A stretch of 64,000 bases of DNA from an uncultured Victivallales bacterium (GCA_944390735.1 CALXRL010000074.1:124001-188000), one strand, 5' to 3'. Shown: positions 36,405 through 45,697, numbered from the stretch's first letter. Program-made: numbers and translations. Notes: a model not told the origin generated them from the sequence alone.

Positions 36405-37214
36405 TCACTTTTCGGACAGCATTGCGCGAGCCGATTCCCGGGTTTTCTCATCGGGAAAGATCGCGTAGAGGGTCGGTCCGCTTCCGGTGACCTGGACGGC
36501 AAGAGCGCCGGCATCCATCAGTTCCTCGCGGCGGATCTGGAGAAGCGGGAATTTGTCCCAGAGCGCGACGGCCAGATCGTTGCGCAGCAGGGTTGCCGTT
36601 TTCTCCAGATCCCCGGAACGGAGGGCCCGGAGGAGATCGTCCAGTTTCCGCTGATCCCCGGTTTCCCGGATGTGCCGGTATCCCCAGGGAGTCGAGACGG
36701 GAAAGTGCATGGGGGAAATCAGAATCGGCGGGATCGGCAGATCCTCCAGCGGTTTGAGCCGGTCGCCGATTCCGCGTCCGATGGAGGGCACCGGATGGAG
36801 GAACAGCGGAACATCGGCGCCGCAGGCGAGAGCGGCGGCGTGTCCGCCGTCCGGAAGGGGGCCGTACTGTTCCTGAAGCGCCAGAATGACGGCGGCCGCG
36901 TCGGAGCTTCCCCCGCCCATGCCGGCGGCAACCGGAATGCGTTTCCGGAGGGAGATCCGGATCGAGGGGGCGATTCCCAGAGCGGAACAGACGGCCCGCG
37001 CGGCGCGACCGCAGAGATTGTCGCCGTCCGCGGGAAGCGGCACGTCGGCGGAGACGCGGATCTCGCCGCGGCCGTCATCGGAAAATTCGAGTTCCAGCTC
37101 ATCAGCGGGATCGGAAAGAGGGACAAAAAGTGTCTCGATCTCGTGATATCCGTTCGGAAGCGTTCCGAGCACCCGCAGGTACAAATTGATTTTGGAGGGG
37201 GCGGTCCGTTTCAT
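36405..37214 (-). CDS. ispE: 4-diphosphocytidyl-2-C-methyl-D-erythritol kinase
   Basis: 269 residues from the ATG at 37214, the only start next to the motif SKINLYLRVLG. The GHMP kinase ATP site reads PVAAGMGGGSSDAAAV, and the C-terminal glycine motif is VQVTGSGPTLYA. It phosphorylates CDP-methylerythritol in the MEP isoprenoid pathway. There is no clear ribosome-binding site. It starts four bases after the stop of the oxidoreductase gene, so translation is probably coupled. Confidence 0.94.
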   Translation of the reverse strand: MKRTAPSKINLYLRVLGTLPNGYHEIETLFVPLSDPADELELEFSDDGRGEIRVSADVPLPADGDNLCGRAARAVCSALGIAPSIRISLRKRIPVAAGMGGGSSDAAAVILALQEQYGPLPDGGHAAALACGADVPLFLHPVPSIGRGIGDRLKPLEDLPIPPILISPMHFPVSTPWGYRHIRETGDQRKLDDLLRALRSGDLEKTATLLRNDLAVALWDKFPLLQIRREELMDAGALAVQVTGSGPTLYAIFPDEKTRESARAMLSEK

Positions 37215-37218
37215 TCGT

Positions 37219-38232
37219 TCAGAATTTCTTGAGATTGTAGAGTCCGTATTTGGTGTTGTAGGCGGAGATCTCGTCGGTGATGCGGACCGCGAGAGCCAGC
37301 GCGTTGAGTCCGTCCCGTCCGGAGACCCGCGGCCGGGCCGGCGGTCCGCCGTTCTTTCTGGTTTCCGCCACGCAGGAGAGGAAGTTTTCCAGTTCCGCCG
37401 CCAGCGCATTGGTTTCGCAGAGATCAATGTGCTTCTTGGAGACGCCGATCAGTCCTCTGCGGTAAATTTTTCCGCAATGGTTGGCGTAGTCCATGGAGAT
37501 GTAGGAATCGGTCTGGAAGACGCGGAACTTGCGCATCGGTTCGGGACTCATGCGGCTGGCTGTGACGTTTGCAACCGCCCCGTTCGCAAATTTAATGCGG
37601 ACATTGGCGATATCCTCCGTTTTGCTGAGCACGGGAATGCCGACGGCGTCGATCCGCTCCACCGGGGAGCCGACCATCGTAAGCACCAGATCCAGATCGT
37701 GGATCATGAGATCCAGCACGACGCTGACCTCCGTTCCGCGCCGGTGCTGGCCGGGCCGCGGAGGCGGATACTTGGCAAGACGGTGCGCTTCAATGAACAG
37801 CGTTTTGGAATGATGCTTTTCCAGGTAGTCCATGGCCGGATTGAACCGCTCCACGTGGCCGACGGCAAAGACCAGATTCTTCTCTTCAGCCGTTTTGACC
37901 ATCTCCTCGGCTTCCGCGACGGTGACCGCCAGGGGTTTTTCCATCAGAATATGCTTGTTCATGGCCATGAGTTCCATTGCCGCGGCGTGGTGTCCTGTGG
38001 CGGGCACGGCGACGCTGAGGGCGTCGCACTGTTCGGCAAGTTCCCGGATCGTGGCGAAGGGCCGCGTGTGGAACTCGGCGGCGACCGCTGCCGCACATTT
38101 GGGATTGAGATCGTAGACTCCGACCAGCTCCGCGTTTTTCGATTCACTGTAAATTTTCGTATGGTATCTTCCGAGGACGCCGACTCCGACAACCCCGACC
38201 CTGATTTTTGCTTCTGGCGATTCACCGAACAT
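37219..38232 (-). CDS. Gfo/Idh/MocA family oxidoreductase
   Basis: 337 residues. The Rossmann motif is VGVVGVGVLGRYHTKIY, followed by MEKPLAVTVAEAEEM with the family EKP motif, and DLMIHDLDLVLTM with the catalytic-type histidine. These enzymes oxidise or reduce sugars with NAD(P). Relatives in other bacteria work in amino-sugar or lipid A precursor modification, so an envelope role is possible. It is co-transcribed with ispE. Confidence 0.87.
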   Translation of the reverse strand: MFGESPEAKIRVGVVGVGVLGRYHTKIYSESKNAELVGVYDLNPKCAAAVAAEFHTRPFATIRELAEQCDALSVAVPATGHHAAAMELMAMNKHILMEKPLAVTVAEAEEMVKTAEEKNLVFAVGHVERFNPAMDYLEKHHSKTLFIEAHRLAKYPPPRPGQHRRGTEVSVVLDLMIHDLDLVLTMVGSPVERIDAVGIPVLSKTEDIANVRIKFANGAVANVTASRMSPEPMRKFRVFQTDSYISMDYANHCGKIYRRGLIGVSKKHIDLCETNALAAELENFLSCVAETRKNGGPPARPRVSGRDGLNALALAVRITDEISAYNTKYGLYNLKKF

Positions 38233-38263
38233 GATTGCAGTATCCTGAAATAGAAAAGGTTAT

Positions 38264-38301
38264 AAGAAAAGGGACCAAACGAGGCTCGCTCGTCCGGTCC
38301 C
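38264..38301 (-). terminator. Intrinsic terminator of the TIGR04073-like gene
   Basis: On the minus strand GGGACC/GGTCCC with inner ACGAG/CTCGT (38301-38271) is followed by TTTTCTT. It separates this gene from the downstream oxidoreductase-ispE operon. Confidence 0.75.
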
Positions 38302-38324
38302 GGAAGTGACTGACGGTGACGGGG

Positions 38325-38762
38325 TCAGTTCATCGTGGCGGAGGAGGGATAGACAAAGTTGTAGTAGTTCTTGTCCGGAGTGATGATCCATTCCGGTCTC
38401 ATGATCGGCCCATATCCCCATCCGGCCTCGTTCGGATCCTGGCGGCAGCCCGGCAGCGGCACAAGGAACGTGGCAATGTCAACGACGCCGACGATTTCAC
38501 GCTCCACCACATAGCAGAGTCCGTAGAAGACCCCGTAGGTGCAGGCGGCAAATCCGCCCTCTTCGAAGTTGACCTCGTACATTTTCAGCGGAAGCTCCAG
38601 TGCCCCGAAGGCCACGTTGGTGACGCCGCGCCCGAGTTTCCGGGTGATGTCCTGAAGGGTTGTGCTGAAGGCGCTTTCGTCCTCAGCGGCTGCGAGATCG
38701 GTTGCGGTTCCCACCACACAGAGGGTGACGGCTGCCAGCAGAATGGTCTTCCAAAACTTCAT
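38325..38762 (-). CDS. Exosortase-system-associated protein, TIGR04073 type
   Basis: 145 residues from the ATG at 38762, which has AGGAG upstream. A signal peptide ends near DLAAAED. The family pattern is RKLGRGVTNVAFGALELPLK, then GVFYGLCYVVEREIVGVVDI and a proline/glycine-rich end. Proteins of this kind are found in genomes encoding PEP-CTERM/exosortase systems in Verrucomicrobia, Lentisphaerae and Proteobacteria. No exosortase is in this window. The function is unknown. Confidence 0.78.
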   Translation of the reverse strand: MKFWKTILLAAVTLCVVGTATDLAAAEDESAFSTTLQDITRKLGRGVTNVAFGALELPLKMYEVNFEEGGFAACTYGVFYGLCYVVEREIVGVVDIATFLVPLPGCRQDPNEAGWGYGPIMRPEWIITPDKNYYNFVYPSSATMN

Positions 38763-38844
38763 TTTTTCTCCTGTTTGGTTAATTATTTTTAAAAAATTTT
38801 CATTTCTGTCATGAAAGACAGTGGTATTCCGAAGAATATGAGCT

Positions 38845-38872
38845 AATATATTCCCGCTTTCGTTGCGTTCAA
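38845..38872 (-). promoter_or_regulatory. Promoter of the TIGR04073-like gene
   Basis: Minus strand: TTGAAC (38872-38867), 16 bases, TATATT (38850-38845). It overlaps the structured leader of queF on the other strand. Confidence 0.5.
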
Positions 38873-38917
38873 GCGAAAGTTGCATACTTTTTAGCAACTG
38901 AACGGTAAAAAACGGAA
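38856..38917 (+). ncRNA. Candidate pseudoknot leader (preQ1 riboswitch-like) of queF
   Basis: Stem A pairs CTTTCG (38857-38862) with CGAAAG (38874-38879). Its loop holds CGTTCA (38866-38871), which pairs perfectly with TGAACG (38899-38904). A nested hairpin TTGC/GCAA (38880-38883 with 38894-38897) lies between, extendable to AGTTGC/GCAACT if stem A opens. GGTAAAAAACGGAA, containing the likely ribosome-binding site, follows directly. This is the H-type pseudoknot with inserted hairpin seen in preQ1-II-like riboswitches, upstream of a preQ1 synthesis gene. It is not a textbook match to a known class, so it is an inference. Confidence 0.5.
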
Positions 38918-38925
38918 AATTTTTT

Positions 38926-39423
38926 ATGAAAACAGGAAAAAAGGCGGTCGAGACGCCGAAAAATCTCAAACATGAAGGTCTTACGCTCCTGAATCGGAAC
39001 CATAAGGAGTACCCCGCTTCCCCGGAGGAGGCAAAACTGGAATTCTTTGAAAACGCGTATCCGAACCGCGATTATGTCATTGAATTCGACTGTCCGGAGT
39101 TTACCAGTCTCTGTCCCGTCACCGGTCAGCCCGATTTCGGGCATATCCGGATCCGCTACGTGGCCGACCGCCGCTGCATCGAAAGCAAATCGCTGAAACT
39201 TTACTTGTTTTCCTTCCGGAACGACAATACCTTTCATGAGGAGGCGGTCAACCGGATTCTGACGGACCTTGTCAAAGTGCTCTCCCCGCGCTGGATGCGC
39301 GTGGAAGGAGTTTTCCGCCCGCGCGGCGGAATCGCCATTTCCGTCGCGGCCGAGGACGGGTCCCGGCCGGAGCTCGCTCTCCGGACGGCCCGGACAATTC
39401 GAGAGGAACAAGCTCAACGGTAA
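38926..39423 (+). CDS. queF: NADPH-dependent 7-cyano-7-deazaguanine (preQ0) reductase
   Basis: 165 residues of the short (unimodular) QueF class. The catalytic cysteine motif is FTSLCPVTGQPDFGHI, and the family signature is ESKSLKLYLFSFRN. It reduces preQ0 to preQ1 in queuosine synthesis. The start has only a weak GGAA site, in line with control by the leader. argJ starts 18 bases later. Confidence 0.95.
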   Translation: MKTGKKAVETPKNLKHEGLTLLNRNHKEYPASPEEAKLEFFENAYPNRDYVIEFDCPEFTSLCPVTGQPDFGHIRIRYVADRRCIESKSLKLYLFSFRNDNTFHEEAVNRILTDLVKVLSPRWMRVEGVFRPRGGIAISVAAEDGSRPELALRTARTIREEQAQR

Positions 39424-39440
39424 CAGAAAGGATCTGCTGT

Positions 39441-40664
39441 ATGAACATGGATTTCATTGAAAACGGAGGAATCACTTCTCCGAAGGGCTTCCGGGCCGCG
39501 GGCGTCTGCGCCGGACTCAAACGAAACGGCGCGCTCGACATGGCGATGATCTGTTCCGAGAAACCCTGCACGTTTTCCGGCACGTTTACGACCAATCTTT
39601 TCCCCGCCGCCCCCGTGCAGCTCTGCAAGGAGCGGGTGCTTCACGAGAAGACGATCCAGGCCGTGATCGTCAACAGCGGCGTCGCAAACGCCTGCACCGG
39701 ACTGGAGGGATACCGGAACGCGGAAAATATGGCGCGTCTGACCGCGGAGGAGCTGAAGCTCTCTCCCGGCATGGTGATGGTCTCCTCCACCGGGCGGATC
39801 GGCAATCAGCTGCCGATGGAGAAGATCGCCGCCGGAATCAAGGCCGCCGCGAAGGCCCTTCGCGCCGACGGCGGAGCCGATGCGGCAAAAGCCATCATGA
39901 CCACCGACACGAAACCCAAGGAGATCGCGCTGACCTTTTCCGTGGGCGACAAGGTCGTGACGATCGGCGGAACCTGCAAGGGGGCCGGCATGATCGCTCC
40001 GAAGATGGCCGTTCCCCACGCCACCATGCTCTGCTACATCACAACGGACTGCGTGATTTCGAACCGTCAGCTTTCCGCGATGCTCGGCGAGGTCGTGGAC
40101 GACTCCTTCAACAAGGTCACCGTGGATGGCGACATGAGCACCAACGATACCGTGATCGTCATGGCGAACGGCGCCTCCGGCGCGGAGATCCGCGAGGGCT
40201 CGATTGATGAACTCCATTTCAAAACCGCTTTGACGATGGTCGCCCAGCATCTGGCGCGCAGCATCGCGATGGACGGCGAGGGCGCGACGAAATTCGTCAG
40301 TGTGGAGGTCTCCGGTGCGGCGAACAATTCGGAGGCGGAACTGTGCGCAAGAACGGTTGCCAACTCCCTGCTCTGCAAGACCGCATGGTTCGGATGCGAC
40401 CCGAACTGGGGACGGGTTCTGGCCGCGGCCGGACGTTCGGGAGCGAACTTCTCCGCGGAAAATGTCTCGCTGGACTACGATGAGATGCCGGTGGTCCGCA
40501 ACGGCATGGATGCCGGCGTTCCGGAGGCGGAACTCGCCCGTGTCCTGAAACGCGGGGAATTCACGATTAAACTGAATCTGGGAGAAGGGCACGGATCGTT
40601 CACGGTCTGGACATCCGACGTCTCCTATGAATATGTCAAAATCAACGCGGACTACCACACCTGA
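39441..40664 (+). CDS. argJ: Bifunctional ornithine acetyltransferase/N-acetylglutamate synthase
   Basis: 407 residues. The autoprocessing region reads KGAGMIAPKM followed by AVPHATMLCYITTD, where the Thr of ATML is the cleavage nucleophile; the usual MATML has become HATML with a short insertion. DSFNKVTVDGDMSTNDTV is the other conserved block. It transfers the acetyl group from N-acetylornithine to glutamate, recycling acetyl. Whether it can also use acetyl-CoA is unclear, since a separate argA-like gene exists. argB follows 46 bases later. Confidence 0.95.
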   Translation: MNMDFIENGGITSPKGFRAAGVCAGLKRNGALDMAMICSEKPCTFSGTFTTNLFPAAPVQLCKERVLHEKTIQAVIVNSGVANACTGLEGYRNAENMARLTAEELKLSPGMVMVSSTGRIGNQLPMEKIAAGIKAAAKALRADGGADAAKAIMTTDTKPKEIALTFSVGDKVVTIGGTCKGAGMIAPKMAVPHATMLCYITTDCVISNRQLSAMLGEVVDDSFNKVTVDGDMSTNDTVIVMANGASGAEIREGSIDELHFKTALTMVAQHLARSIAMDGEGATKFVSVEVSGAANNSEAELCARTVANSLLCKTAWFGCDPNWGRVLAAAGRSGANFSAENVSLDYDEMPVVRNGMDAGVPEAELARVLKRGEFTIKLNLGEGHGSFTVWTSDVSYEYVKINADYHT

Positions 40665-40710
40665 TCCGGTGTGGTTTTCCCTCTAGAGTAGAAATCCGGG
40701 AGAACAGAAG

Positions 40711-41586
40711 ATGATGCAGGCAATGGAAAAGGCGGAGGTCCTCATTGAGGCGCTTCCCTACATTCAGAAATTCAGCGACGCGATCGTGGTGATCAAATTC
40801 GGCGGCAGTGCGATGGAGGATCCCGAACTGACCCGGAAGACCATGCGCGACATCGTCCTGCTGGACGCCATCGGCATGAAGCCGGTGGTGGTTCACGGCG
40901 GCGGCAAGGCCATCACGGCGCGTCTCCGGGAATTGAACATCGAGACAAAATTTATCAACGGACTGCGCTACACGTGCGACCGGACGATCGCCGTGGTGGA
41001 CGATGTGCTTCATAATGTGACCAACAAGGCGCTGGTCGACGGCATCCGCGCCTCCGGCGCAAAGGGCGCGCAGATCTCCGGGAAAAAGCTTCTCCGCGCG
41101 AAACGTCTGACCACAACGGACAAGGAGACCGGAAAGGAACTGGACATCGGATATGTCGGACAGGTGATTGCGGTGGATACCGCTCCGATCATGGATTGTC
41201 TCAAATACAACTTCATTCCGGTGATCGCCCCCCTGGCGACCGACTTTTACGGACAGCCCTACAACATCAACGCCGATATGGCCGCGTGCGACATTGCCAA
41301 AAGCCTCAAGGCGCGCAAGCTGATCTTTCTGAGCGATGTCCCGGGCATTCTGCGCGATCCGAAGGATGAATCCACCCTGATCTCCTCGATCAAGACCTCC
41401 GAGGTGGACGATCTGATCCGGGAAGGCGTTCTTTCCGGCGGAATGCTTCCGAAGATCCGCAGCTCCGTGGACGCTCTCGAAGCCGGGACAAGCGAGGTGC
41501 ACATGATCGACGGCCGCGTTCCGCATTCCCTTCTGCTGGAAATCTTCACGGACAAGGGTGTCGGGACCGAGATCGTGAACGGATGA
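40711..41586 (+). CDS. argB: Acetylglutamate kinase
   Basis: 291 residues. The amino-acid kinase pattern is IVVIKFGGSAMEDP, VVVHGGGKAITARL, NINADMAACDIA and FLSDVPGIL. RYTCDRTIAVV marks acetylglutamate kinases. It phosphorylates N-acetylglutamate, the second step of arginine synthesis. GGGAGAACAG precedes the start. A strong hairpin follows the stop. Confidence 0.95.
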   Translation: MMQAMEKAEVLIEALPYIQKFSDAIVVIKFGGSAMEDPELTRKTMRDIVLLDAIGMKPVVVHGGGKAITARLRELNIETKFINGLRYTCDRTIAVVDDVLHNVTNKALVDGIRASGAKGAQISGKKLLRAKRLTTTDKETGKELDIGYVGQVIAVDTAPIMDCLKYNFIPVIAPLATDFYGQPYNINADMAACDIAKSLKARKLIFLSDVPGILRDPKDESTLISSIKTSEVDDLIREGVLSGGMLPKIRSSVDALEAGTSEVHMIDGRVPHSLLLEIFTDKGVGTEIVNG

Positions 41587-41594
41587 CGGTCCGC

Positions 41595-41626
41595 CTCCCC
41601 GCCGCGGATCCGCTCCGCGCGGGGAG
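41595..41626 (+). terminator. Hairpin after argB
   Basis: CTCCCCGC (41595-41602) pairs with GCGGGGAG (41619-41626). A T-rich stretch follows only after about 12 bases, so termination efficiency is uncertain. Confidence 0.5.
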
Positions 41627-41675
41627 CTCCTTTCCGCATTTTTTCCTGCGGCGGAGAAAAAAAATAAAAACGGAA

Positions 41676-41704
41676 TTGCAAAAATCATTTTCCGATGCTA
41701 TATT
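41676..41704 (+). promoter_or_regulatory. Promoter of rpsT
   Basis: TTGCAA (41676-41681), 17 bases, TATATT (41699-41704). It lies about 50 bases before the rpsT start. Confidence 0.7.
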
Positions 41705-41756
41705 ACACGTTCTGATGCAACTTGTTCGGAAATGACAAATATGAAGGGATAAAAAA

Positions 41757-42050
41757 ATGGCAGGAAAAGTTGTCAGAAAATCAGCAGTAAAGACGTTTAT
41801 TCAGAGTGAGAAAGCTCGTCTCAGACACAAGTCCACCAGAAATACGCTCTGGACACTGGAAAAGAAACTCAGAGCGGCGGTCGCCGCCGGAGACAAGTCG
41901 ACGGCTTCCGATCTTCTGAAGGGACAGTATGCCGCGCTCGACAAGGCTGTGAAATCCGGTGCGATGCACAAGAACAAAGCCAACCGGAAGAAATCGCGTC
42001 TCGGACAGCTTGTCGCGAAGACGGCTCCCGTCGAAATCAAGCCCGCGTAA
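41757..42050 (+). CDS. rpsT: 30S ribosomal protein S20
   Basis: 97 residues, basic and helical. KSAVKTFIQSEKARLRHKST and GAMHKNKANRKKSRL are diagnostic for bS20, which binds 16S rRNA early in small-subunit assembly. It has its own promoter. The ribosome-binding site GAAGGGA lies about ten bases upstream. Confidence 0.95.
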   Translation: MAGKVVRKSAVKTFIQSEKARLRHKSTRNTLWTLEKKLRAAVAAGDKSTASDLLKGQYAALDKAVKSGAMHKNKANRKKSRLGQLVAKTAPVEIKPA

Positions 42051-42119
42051 GAAAGCGGACTCGACGGCGGATCGGCCTGTTCCCCCCGGAGAAAATCTCC
42101 GGAAAATGACTTTCCCCTG

Positions 42120-42147
42120 TTGAAAACGGGAAAAGTTGTGTTACAAT
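42120..42147 (+). promoter_or_regulatory. Promoter of the nusA-infB operon
   Basis: TTGAAA (42120-42125), 16 bases, TACAAT (42142-42147); each hexamer is one change from consensus. Transcription would start near 42154, leaving a leader of about 110 bases. Confidence 0.7.
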
Positions 42148-42186
42148 ATTTTTTGTCCGGCGCGGACGCCCCTGCGTTTGCGCCAT

Positions 42187-42212
42187 GGCGGGATTTCCCG
42201 CCTTATTTTTTG
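42187..42212 (+). terminator. Terminator-like hairpin (attenuator) in the nusA leader
   Basis: GGCGGG-ATTT-CCCGCC (42187-42202) is followed by TTATTTTTT. It lies after the promoter and 54 bases before the nusA start, so it could attenuate the operon. NusA itself modulates termination, which suggests feedback. Upstream CGCC segments could pair with GGCG and compete. The alternative is that it ends a short RNA. Confidence 0.65.
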
Positions 42213-42265
42213 ATACGGTTATCAGAAAATGACGCAGTTATGAATGCAGGGTGGAGGAAACGACA

Positions 42266-43543
42266 ATGAATCACGAACTTCTGGCCATTTTGGATTATAT
42301 GGAACAAGATCGGGGAGTGAGCAAGGAACAGCTGATCGACGCGGTGGAAAAAGCTCTGCTGACGGCGTCCCGGAAAAGCATACACCCGGCCAGTGATCTT
42401 GAAGTGAAAATCGACAGAACCACCGGTGATATCCGTGCATGGGCAAATCTTGAGGTGGTCGAGGCGAATCCGAACAACGATCAGATTCTGCTTTCGGCCG
42501 CACGCGTCCGCTATCCGGAGGCGAAGAGCGGTGAAATCGTCAAATGGGAGGTCACGCCGAAGGATTTCGGCCGGATCGCCGCCCAGACCGCGAAACAGGC
42601 GATTCTCCAGCAGATCCGGAAGGCTGAAAAGGCCATTGTGAAAGATGAATTTGAAGACAAGGTCGGTCAGATCGTCAACGGAGTTGTCCGGCGCTATGAC
42701 GCGGGATCGATCATCGTGGATCTTCAGAAGGCGGAAGGGATTCTCTCCCCCCGGGACAAGGTGCCGAACGAACAGTACATGCCCGGCGACCGGATCAACG
42801 CGGTGCTGCTGAAGGTGGATGTCAATGTGGCGGGACCGAGTCTGATTCTGTCGCGCACGTCGCCGCTGTTCATCCGGCGTCTGCTGGAGCGGGAGGTTTC
42901 CGAGATTCATGACGGAGTGGTGGAGATTGTCGCCATTGCCCGCGATCCCGGCGTGAGAACCAAGATCGCCGTTCGCAGCAGCGATCCGCGCATTGATCCG
43001 GTCGGAGCGTGCGTGGGAATGCGCGGAATGCGTGTGAAAAACATCACCAACGAGCTCGGCGGCGAACGCGTTGACGTCATCAACTATTCCGACCGTATCG
43101 CGGAGTACGCGGCGAACGCTCTGCATCCGGCGAAGGCGGAAAAAATCGAAGTGGACGAGAATGCGAAAGTCGTATCGTTCTATGTCACTCCGGAGAATTC
43201 CCGTCTTGCCTTCGGCAAAAAGGCGCAGAATGTGAAGCTGGCTCAGAAGCTCATCGGCTGGAAAATCGACATCAAGGCGGCCGAGGAGGCTCCCGCGGAG
43301 GAAAAAACGGAATCGTTCGACGAGAAGAAGGCGCATATCACGGAACATCTTTCCAGTCTTCTGGGAATTTCGCTTGCGGATGCGGAACTTCTTGTCAACA
43401 ACGGGTTCCTCTCCATCGACGGACTGAAGGCCGTGCAGGTTTCCGATCTGGAATCAATCGAAGGGCTTTCTCCGGAGACCGTGAGCGTGATCGTGGAAAA
43501 AATTGCTAAACAAAATACCGCGGAATCTTCCGAGGAAGAGTGA
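42266..43543 (+). CDS. nusA: Transcription termination/antitermination factor NusA
   Basis: 425 residues from the ATG at 42266 after GGAGGAAA. It has an N-terminal polymerase-binding domain, an S1 domain (VGQIVNGVVRRYDAGSIIVD), two KH domains (DPVGACVGMRGMRVKNI and the following repeat) and a short C-terminal helix-hairpin-helix (NGFLSIDGLKAVQVSDLES). It binds RNA polymerase and nascent RNA. The usual rimP gene is absent upstream. infB follows 29 bases later. Confidence 0.95.
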   Translation: MNHELLAILDYMEQDRGVSKEQLIDAVEKALLTASRKSIHPASDLEVKIDRTTGDIRAWANLEVVEANPNNDQILLSAARVRYPEAKSGEIVKWEVTPKDFGRIAAQTAKQAILQQIRKAEKAIVKDEFEDKVGQIVNGVVRRYDAGSIIVDLQKAEGILSPRDKVPNEQYMPGDRINAVLLKVDVNVAGPSLILSRTSPLFIRRLLEREVSEIHDGVVEIVAIARDPGVRTKIAVRSSDPRIDPVGACVGMRGMRVKNITNELGGERVDVINYSDRIAEYAANALHPAKAEKIEVDENAKVVSFYVTPENSRLAFGKKAQNVKLAQKLIGWKIDIKAAEEAPAEEKTESFDEKKAHITEHLSSLLGISLADAELLVNNGFLSIDGLKAVQVSDLESIEGLSPETVSVIVEKIAKQNTAESSEEE

Positions 43544-43572
43544 ACCGCGGGACCGGAGGAGGAAGAAGAAAC

Positions 43573-45603
43573 ATGTCGCCAGCAAAAAATTTGAAAGTCA
43601 AGGATATTGCCGGAAAATACGGTCTCTCGCCGAAAGATGTGATCCGGGAATTGAACGAACAGGGCTTTGACGACGTCAAAACCGCTTCCTCCGCCATCCC
43701 CGCCGATGCGGTTGATCTTGTCGAACTCTACTTCGAGGATTATGCCGCCAAACGCAAGGCGAAAAGCGGCAAAGGCCGGGGTAAGGAGTCGGCCGGAACC
43801 GGCGCTCCCGCCGGACTGAAAACGGCGACGATTGCTCCCCCGGTGATTGTCAAATCGCTTGCCGAGGCGCTCGGCAAGAAGCCGAACGAGGTCGTGAGCG
43901 GCCTCATGCAGATGAATGTGCTTGCCAGCATCAATCAGACGGTGGCTCCGGAAGTGGCCGTCGAATATGCCAGAAAATGCGGCATTGAACTGACGGTCGG
44001 CTCCCGTGAACCGGAGAAAAAAGCGGCGTCCGCGGAGGAGTCCGCCAATCCGGAGGATTTCGAGTATCAGGACAAGCCCGGCGATCTGGTGCCCCGCTGT
44101 CCGATTGTGACGTTCATGGGGCATGTCGACCATGGCAAGACCTCGCTTCAGGACCGCATCCGCAAAACGAACATCGCGGGCGGCGAGGCGGGAGGGATCA
44201 CGCAGCACATCGGTGCGTCCGTCGTCAATGTGAACGGAAAGACCATCACCTTTGTGGACACTCCGGGACACGAGGCGTTTACCGCCATGCGCGCCCGCGG
44301 AGCAAACGTGACCGATATTGTGGTTCTGGTCGCCGCGGCGGATGACGGCTTCATGCCGCAGACCATCGAGGCGCTGAACCATGCGAAGGCCGCCGGAGTG
44401 CCGATCATCGTGGCCATCAACAAAATGGACCTTCCCGACGCCAATCCGGACAAGGTGCTTCTGAATATGCAGCAGAATGGTCTGACCTCCGAGGAGTGGG
44501 GCGGGGAAACTGCCGCAATCCGGGTCTCCGCGAAAACCGGAGAGGGAATTCAGGATCTGCTGGAGCGCATCCTGCTCGAGGCGGAAATGCTGGAGCTGAA
44601 GGCCAATCCCAAACGTCCGGGATCGGCCTATGTCCTGGAATCCCAGCTGGAGCAGGGATTCGGGCCGACGGCAAGCATCATCGTGAAAAACGGAACCATC
44701 AAGATCGGCGATCCGGTCCTCTGCGGCGAATACTGGGGCAAGGTCAAGAACCTGACGGACAGCCGCGGGCAGCGCGTGAAATCCGCCGGACCGGGCATGC
44801 CGGTGAAAATCGCCGGACTCAGCGGTGTGCCGGAAGCGGGAACCAAACTGGTGGTCTGTTCCAGCGAGCATCGCGCCCGGGAGCTCGCGGAGGAGCGGGC
44901 GGAAGCCAACCGCGAGAAAACGCTCCTCAGCAACGCTTCGCCGGGAGCAAGTCTTGAGGATCTCTTCAGCAAGATGGAAAACGACAAGAAGAACTCCCTC
45001 TGCGTTGTGCTCAAAGCCGATGTCAACGGCTCCTGTGAAGCCATTGTGGAGGCGTTCAAGAAACTGCCGTCGGAGAAAATCAGCATCAATGTGATTCATG
45101 CGGGCGTCGGAGCAATCACGGAAAATGATGTGCTGCTGGCGGCGTCGTCGCACGGAATCGTGGTCGGATTCCACGTCCGGGTCAATCCGGGGGTGAATGC
45201 GCTGGCGAAAAAGGAGAAGGTCGAGATCCGTCTTTACAGCATCATTTACGAGCTGATCGAGGATATTACCGATGCTCTCGCGGGACGGCTGGAACCGGAA
45301 AAGCGCGATCACGAACTCGGCGTTGCGAAGATTCTTCAGATTTTCGAACTTTCCAAAGGGCCGCGCGTCTGCGGCTGTGTCGTGGAAAAAGGGGTGGTGA
45401 AGGTCGGCGCCAAGGCCCGGGTCTTCCGCAGAAACGAGCTGATCTTCAACGGCGAGGTGCGCTCGCTGCGCCGGTTCCAGGACGATGTCCGGGAGGTCAA
45501 ACAGGGCCTCGAATGCGGAATCAAACTGGACAACTTCACGGATTTCGATGTCGGCGACATCATTCAGGTCTACGAAATCGAACTGAAAAAAGCCACACTG
45601 TAA
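43573..45603 (+). CDS. infB: Translation initiation factor IF-2
   Basis: 676 residues from the ATG at 43573 after GGAGGAGGAAG. The N-terminal IF2_N-type helix-turn ([18 protein letters not shown]) is present but the long charged linker is short. The GTPase motifs are [17 protein letters not shown] and NKMD. Domains II-IV follow, ending in [14 protein letters not shown]. It brings initiator tRNA to the small subunit. Confidence 0.97.
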   Translation: MSPAKNLKVKDIAGKYGLSPKDVIRELNEQGFDDVKTASSAIPADAVDLVELYFEDYAAKRKAKSGKGRGKESAGTGAPAGLKTATIAPPVIVKSLAEALGKKPNEVVSGLMQMNVLASINQTVAPEVAVEYARKCGIELTVGSREPEKKAASAEESANPEDFEYQDKPGDLVPRCPIVTFMGHVDHGKTSLQDRIRKTNIAGGEAGGITQHIGASVVNVNGKTITFVDTPGHEAFTAMRARGANVTDIVVLVAAADDGFMPQTIEALNHAKAAGVPIIVAINKMDLPDANPDKVLLNMQQNGLTSEEWGGETAAIRVSAKTGEGIQDLLERILLEAEMLELKANPKRPGSAYVLESQLEQGFGPTASIIVKNGTIKIGDPVLCGEYWGKVKNLTDSRGQRVKSAGPGMPVKIAGLSGVPEAGTKLVVCSSEHRARELAEERAEANREKTLLSNASPGASLEDLFSKMENDKKNSLCVVLKADVNGSCEAIVEAFKKLPSEKISINVIHAGVGAITENDVLLAASSHGIVVGFHVRVNPGVNALAKKEKVEIRLYSIIYELIEDITDALAGRLEPEKRDHELGVAKILQIFELSKGPRVCGCVVEKGVVKVGAKARVFRRNELIFNGEVRSLRRFQDDVREVKQGLECGIKLDNFTDFDVGDIIQVYEIELKKATL

Positions 45604-45697
45604 TTCCGGACGGCGGTTCCGCGGGGATTTGTTGACTCCGCGGAGACGCCGTATCCGCCGATCCATTCATTTCACTCTTCAGAAGGGAGAACTCAAT

